64,000 bases of DNA from Acidimicrobiaceae bacterium (lineage in GTDB: Bacteria > Actinomycetota > Acidimicrobiia > Acidimicrobiales > RAAP-2), in contig CANGMP010000003.1 of NCBI GenBank assembly GCA_947455165.1, forward strand, positions 1 to 64,000. Direction: 5' to 3'. Made by a program: the position numbers and the translations under genes. The notes beneath the pieces were generated by a model, which saw nothing but the letters and a program-made list of their open reading frames with translations, searched no databases and was not told the origin of the DNA. Positions 59,924 through 64,000 of this stretch are shown here, in pieces (the stretch's first letter is position 1; each line of letters opens with the position of its first letter).

Positions 59924-60115
59924 GTGAAAGTTGTCGTTGACTTCGACCTGTGCGCCAGCAACGCCGTGTGCATGAGCATCGCCCCCGAAATCTTTGAAGT
60001 GCGCGATGACGGTTACCTCTACATCCTGAACGAAAACCCCGGTCCCGAGCTCGAAGAGAAGCTCCGCGACGCCGTCAACGGCTGTCCGACCGGTGCCATC
60101 AGCATTGGCGAATAA
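59924..60115 (+). CDS. Ferredoxin, 3Fe-4S type by Cys spacing
   Basis: 63 aa; CASNAVCMSIAPEIFEV ... CPTGAISI; RBS-like AAAGGAG upstream; GTG start. Confidence 0.88.
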   Translation: MKVVVDFDLCASNAVCMSIAPEIFEVRDDGYLYILNENPGPELEEKLRDAVNGCPTGAISIGE

Positions 60116-60118
60116 GTC

Positions 60119-61567
60119 GTGACCGCGACTCGCGTCCGGTTCGCACCAAGTCCCACGGGGTACTTCCACGTTGGATCGGCCCGTTCCGCGCTCTTTAATT
60201 GGTTCGTAGCGCGTCAAGCCGACGACGGCGTCTTCTTGCTGCGTATCGAAGACACTGACGCCGACCGCAACCGTGAAGAGTGGGTCGACGGCATTGTTGA
60301 AGCCATGGAGTGGCTGGGTCTTCATGCCGACGAGGGCCCGTTTCGCCAAAGCGACAATGCGCCGGCCCACCAGGCCGCTATCGACCAACTCTTCGCCGGC
60401 GGCTACCTCTACTTCTGCGACTGCACAGGTGATGCCGTGCAGTCGCGCAAGGGTGACAACAAGACCCCCGGATACGACGGCTTTTGCCGAGACCGAGGCC
60501 TCGAGCGATCGGCCACAACGGGTATTCGATTTAAGACGCCGCTCGAGGGTGGCACCACGGTGCGTGACCTCATTCGTGGCGACGTGGAGTTCTCCCACTC
60601 AGTCATTGATGACTTCATCATTGCCAAGTCGTCGGGCGCCGTCCTCTTCGCCCTGGCCAACGTGGTTGATGACCGCAACGACCGCATCACGCACGTCATT
60701 CGTGGTGAAGAGCACTTGCCCAACACACCCAAGCAGATTCTTCTCTGGGAGGCCCTCAACGCCGTAACGGGCGTCGCGACGCCGACCCCCGTCTACGCCC
60801 ATCTGCCCCTCCTCGTCAATGAGCAGCGCAAGAAGCTTTCGAAGCGCAAAGATCCCGTGGCCACCGAGCAGTATCGCGACGAGGGATACCTCCCCGAAGC
60901 CTTTGTGAACTACTTAGCCCTGCTGGGCTGGTCGCCTCGAGGTGATGAGGAGAAGGTCCCCGTAGCGCAACTCATTGCTGAGTTCCGTCTAGAAGACGTC
61001 TCGCACTCACCGGCCTTCTTTGATGTCAAGAAGCTCCAACACCTAAACGGCGAATACATTCGCGAGATGCCCCTCGAGCAGTTCATTGCCCATTCAATGC
61101 CGTGGGTGAGCCCAGATCCGGCGGCGTGGTCGCCATCCGCGCTGTCGCTGCCGTGGCGTCCGGAGCAGTTTGATTACGAGCGGTACGCGACGATTGCGCC
61201 GCTCGTGCAAGAACGAATCAGTCTGATGAGCGAAATCGCACCCATGATTGACTTCCTCTTTCTTCCCGAGCCACCGATGGACGCCGAGGCATTCGCCAAG
61301 TCAGTCGCGAAAGACGAAACGGCCCGAGTCATTCTTCGCGAACTTGCCGCTGAACTTTCGACAACTTCGTGGGATCGCGACACCCTGCACGCATGCGTGG
61401 TCGGCGTGGGCGAACGTCACGAGTGGAACCTGAGAAAGACGCAAGCACCCGTGCGCTGTGCCGTAACGGGCAAGTTGGTCGGGCCACCGCTCTTTGAGTC
61501 GATGGAGCTACTCGGTCGAGACGAAACGATTCGACGAATCGTGGATGCGGCGGAGCGTGCCTCGTGA
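60119..61567 (+). CDS. gltX: Glutamate-tRNA ligase
   Basis: VRFAPSPTGYFHVGSARSALFNW; LRIEDTDADRNREEW; KKLSKRKDPV; GTG start. Confidence 0.96.
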   Translation: MTATRVRFAPSPTGYFHVGSARSALFNWFVARQADDGVFLLRIEDTDADRNREEWVDGIVEAMEWLGLHADEGPFRQSDNAPAHQAAIDQLFAGGYLYFCDCTGDAVQSRKGDNKTPGYDGFCRDRGLERSATTGIRFKTPLEGGTTVRDLIRGDVEFSHSVIDDFIIAKSSGAVLFALANVVDDRNDRITHVIRGEEHLPNTPKQILLWEALNAVTGVATPTPVYAHLPLLVNEQRKKLSKRKDPVATEQYRDEGYLPEAFVNYLALLGWSPRGDEEKVPVAQLIAEFRLEDVSHSPAFFDVKKLQHLNGEYIREMPLEQFIAHSMPWVSPDPAAWSPSALSLPWRPEQFDYERYATIAPLVQERISLMSEIAPMIDFLFLPEPPMDAEAFAKSVAKDETARVILRELAAELSTTSWDRDTLHACVVGVGERHEWNLRKTQAPVRCAVTGKLVGPPLFESMELLGRDETIRRIVDAAERAS

Positions 61568-62211
61568 TCTTTGGACCCTTCAAGTTGATTTTGAAGATTA
61601 TTTCGCTCTTTCTCAGCATCGTGATCTTGTATTTCGCCTTTGGCTTTGTCCAGATCTGGATGGCCGGACGTGAACACTCGCACCGTCCGAGCGATGCCAT
61701 TCTCGTCTTTGGAACCCGACAGAACAACTGCGTGCCCTCACCAACCTTGGCTGGGCGTCTCGACGAGGCGGTTCGTCTCTACAACCTGCACCTCGCTCCG
61801 TGGGTTGTCGTCACGGGATTCAAGCAGCCCGGAGACGTCTGCACGGAGGCACAGGCCTCGGCCCGCTATCTGATTCAGCACGGCGTTCCCGCTCGAGTCA
61901 TCTTGCAAGGGGCCGGAACTGATACCTGGCAAAACGTCTCAACGACAATGGCGGTGATGAACGCCCACCAGATTCACTCGGTGCTCGTCGTTTCGGACAC
62001 GTTTCATGTCTATCGCTGCACCCAAATCGCCAAGGCCCAGGGCCTTGACGCGGTGCCGAGTGCCACCACCACCAGCTTCGTTAAGGGGTCGCACCTCCTG
62101 ACCTACTACCTCGGCGAGACCTTTCGCGTTGGAATTGCACGCATTGTGGGCTATCAGCGCTTGAGTCAGTGGACGGCGACGGCCCGCGAGGTAGTTCCCG
62201 TCAAGAACTGA
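61564..62211 (+). CDS. YdcF/SanA/ElyC family (DUF218) membrane protein
   Basis: N-terminal TM; DAILVFGTRQNNCVPSPTLAGRLDEAVRLYN; VVVTGFKQPGDVCTEAQASARYL; SVLVVSDTFHVYR. Confidence 0.87.
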   Translation: MIFGPFKLILKIISLFLSIVILYFAFGFVQIWMAGREHSHRPSDAILVFGTRQNNCVPSPTLAGRLDEAVRLYNLHLAPWVVVTGFKQPGDVCTEAQASARYLIQHGVPARVILQGAGTDTWQNVSTTMAVMNAHQIHSVLVVSDTFHVYRCTQIAKAQGLDAVPSATTTSFVKGSHLLTYYLGETFRVGIARIVGYQRLSQWTATAREVVPVKN

Positions 62212-62257
62212 CCCGAACGGAGACCCTGTTCGCATCGGTTAGAATGGACTCTGCCCT

Positions 62258-62329
62258 TCGGGGGTGGTGTAATTGGCAACACAAGTGGTTCTGGTCCATT
62301 TATTCAGGGTTCGAGTCCTTGCCCCCGAG
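62258..62329 (+). tRNA. tRNA-Gln(CTG)
   Basis: Cloverleaf by eye: acceptor TCGGGGG/CCCCCGA, D-arm GTGT..ACAC, anticodon stem AGTGG-TTCTGGT-CCATT (CTG), T-arm CAGGG-TTCGAGT-CCTTG. Confidence 0.93.
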
Positions 62330-62374
62330 CGAACAGCAGTACGAAGTCCGGTAGGATGAAGTGCTGCTTTACAT

Positions 62375-62450
62375 GGTCCCATCGTCTAGTGGCCTAGGAC
62401 ACCACCCTCTCAAGGTGGATGCACGGGTTCGAATCCCGTTGGGACTGCCA
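62375..62450 (+). tRNA. tRNA-Glu(CTC), CCA encoded
   Basis: Acceptor GGTCCCA/TGGGACT, anticodon stem CCACC-CTCTCAA-GGTGG (CTC), T-arm ACGGG-TTCGAAT-CCCGT, encoded GCCA 3' end. Confidence 0.95.
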
Positions 62451-62593
62451 CATGCCCTATGGGGAGTTCCGTCATTCTCGCGCCAAAGTAAAGCGTTAGT
62501 GACGGGGCTAAGGGACGAGATCATTTATTTAGCCCGCGGTTGCCGATGCTGCAACGGGGCACTACCTCTTGCAGCGCGATGTATTCGAGGTGA

Positions 62594-63544
62594 TTAGCCC
62601 TCTACCTCGGGCGGCTGAGGGGAAATCGCCATCAAACCTTGGAGTCGGCGCATGGCGTCATCCATCGTGCCGAGGTTGCCATCAAGGAAAAGCACGTTGC
62701 CCTTGCCGTCTTTGGCTACGTCACGGATTGTTTCGGTCCACAAGGTCAGGGCGAGCACCCCAGAACCCACTCCGGAGTTTTCGAGCAACCGTGCTGAGTC
62801 CGAAAGGCCTTGGGCGAGAGCAGTTCGAAAATTTGCGAGACCCTCACCACGCAACTTGGCCGCCGTGGCTTCGTTCTCTGCCGCGATGCGAATGGCGGCT
62901 CCTTCCGCTTCGGCCTGCTTAGTGCGAGTGATGAGGAGTGCCTGGCCTTCGAATTCGGCCGCCCGCTGAGCATTTGTCGCGGCCACGACTCGACTCATGG
63001 AGGTCATGACTTCTTGGTCAAAGCTGATGTCGTTGATTGCGAGGTCGAGCAGGCTATAACCCCAGCCCGCTAGCTGTTCATTGAGGCTCTCTTTCGCGTG
63101 GCTGGCAATTTCGGTGCGCAGGCCCAGGACTTCGGCCTGCTTCTTGGTGGCCACAAACTCGCGAACCGAAGCTTCAACGGCGGAGGTCATGGCCGTTGTG
63201 AATGCGCGAGCGTCGATGAACTTGAATGCAACGAGCTGGATTGTTTCGGCGTGGTGATCGGAGACCGTGAAAATAATGGTCGCTTTGAAGTGAACGGCGG
63301 CTTGGTCGCTCGTGATAGCGGCAAACTCCAGCTGGGACGTCTGGTTCTGGACAGGCACCTTCCAACGCACTTTTTCAATGAGAGGGATGACGAGATTAAG
63401 TCCTGGATTTATGACTCGTCGATACTTACCAAACAGGGTGACAACGCCGACGTGCGCCTGGTCGATAGTGCGCAAACCGGTGGCGATTATCACCACGAGA
63501 AGGATGACAGCCAAAGTAATCAGGCCGGAAATGGTGCTGCTCAT
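62594..63544 (-). CDS. SPFH/Band 7 (stomatin/prohibitin-like) membrane protein
   Basis: N-term TM; TIDQAHVGVVTLFGKYRRVINPGLNLVIPLIEKVRWKVPVQNQT; AAEFEGQALLITRTKQAEAEGAAIRIAAENEA. Confidence 0.9.
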   Translation of the reverse strand: MSSTISGLITLAVILLVVIIATGLRTIDQAHVGVVTLFGKYRRVINPGLNLVIPLIEKVRWKVPVQNQTSQLEFAAITSDQAAVHFKATIIFTVSDHHAETIQLVAFKFIDARAFTTAMTSAVEASVREFVATKKQAEVLGLRTEIASHAKESLNEQLAGWGYSLLDLAINDISFDQEVMTSMSRVVAATNAQRAAEFEGQALLITRTKQAEAEGAAIRIAAENEATAAKLRGEGLANFRTALAQGLSDSARLLENSGVGSGVLALTLWTETIRDVAKDGKGNVLFLDGNLGTMDDAMRRLQGLMAISPQPPEVEG

Positions 63545-63569
63545 TAAATGCTCCTCGTCGACATTGACG

Positions 63570-63618
63570 CGTTAGTTCTCTTTGATTCCACAATACGCCC
63601 AATGAGAGAGAACTAACG
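63570..63618. repeat. Perfect 12-bp inverted repeat upstream of SPFH gene
   Basis: CGTTAGTTCTCT (63570-63581) ... AGAGAACTAACG (63607-63618), 25-nt spacer. Confidence 0.8.
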
Positions 63619-63848
63619 AACGGAAATTCAAGTTCTTCCGAGCCAACCAATCTTGTCCGGTCCAGTTGGTCGCTGAAATTGAGCTCAACTCGATTTCGTC
63701 ATGGTCGAATGCAACTGACAAGCCGATCACTGGACTCTGGCGTGTCATTCTTGCTGGGTGGGCGACATTCCCTTTGGCGCCTATGGGCTGTCATGCCGAG
63801 ATTCTTGAAACCAGACTGCTCTAATGTTCGACCCGGTTCCACAATGGG

Positions 63849-63864
63849 CCCGCTGGGACTGCCA
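63849..63864 (+). repeat. Duplicate of tRNA-Glu 3' end (att-like repeat candidate)
   Basis: CCCGCTGGGACTGCCA vs tRNA-Glu 3' end CCCGTTGGGACTGCCA (62435-62450): 15/16 identical, same orientation. Confidence 0.6.
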
Positions 63865-63937
63865 AAAATCAGTGACGAACCATCGGGAATCGAGACTGCC
63901 TGAATTCTTTGTCATAGGTCAGTATCAGCATTGAGGC

Positions 63938-64000
63938 ATGATAAAAGAACGTTACGTCTTGGACGGTGAGTCGCTTGTTTCGCTAGCGGAACTCAAAGGT
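63938..64000 (+). CDS. Start of ORF, possibly barstar-like, truncated by window end
   Basis: ATG at 63938 open to window end: MIKERYVLDGESLVSLAELKG; resembles barstar-family N-termini (short strand, DG, then helix). Confidence 0.35.
   Translation, partial: MIKERYVLDGESLVSLAELKG

Noticed and set aside
62501-62555. Terminator after tRNA-Glu (GGGCTAA...TTAGCCC and GTTGC...GCAAC hairpins)
   Set aside because: Short stems and no T-tract; too weak to call as an intrinsic terminator.
63679-63903. 74-aa ORF spanning the tRNA-Glu 3' repeat
   Set aside because: No domain, spans the duplicated tRNA tail, Arg/Ser-rich; more likely non-coding.
1-64000. CRISPR arrays, rRNA operon, IS elements, prophage or recognised defence operon
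   Set aside because: No regularly spaced repeats, rRNA sequence, transposase/integrase or defence gene motifs seen; almost the whole window is core metabolism.

Overview
This 64 kb window comes from a moderately high-GC actinobacterial-type chromosome. Taxonomy is inferred only from gene content (mshA-like/YbjN pair, 14-gene nuo operon beside a geranylgeranyl reductase, QcrCAB/CtaCDEF respiratory genes); Acidimicrobiia-like is a guess. It is dominated by a bioenergetics and heme locus: rex-hemA-hemC-hemD-hemB-hemL, nuoA-N, hemE-hemH-hemY, ctaE-qcrC-qcrA-qcrB, ctaC-ctaD-ctaF, tatA, pntAA-pntAB-pntB, and gltX with tRNA-Gln(CTG) and tRNA-Glu(CTC). No CRISPR array, rRNA, transposase, integrase or prophage genes were found. 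The observations most worth following up are: (1) a 999-aa protein combining a degenerate metallophosphoesterase-like domain, membrane segments and an MprF/DUF2156-type C-terminus; (2) an ATP-grasp ligase coupled to nuoN; (3) a DoxX-Rieske fusion; (4) a tRNA-Glu 3'-end duplication about 1.4 kb downstream of the tRNA, followed by the start of a barstar-like ORF, and enclosing an SPFH gene with a perfect 12-bp inverted repeat upstream; (5) five convergent gene pairs whose stop codons overlap; (6) several dyads or structured intergenic elements near respiratory genes. No defence or other system is clearly demonstrated in this window.
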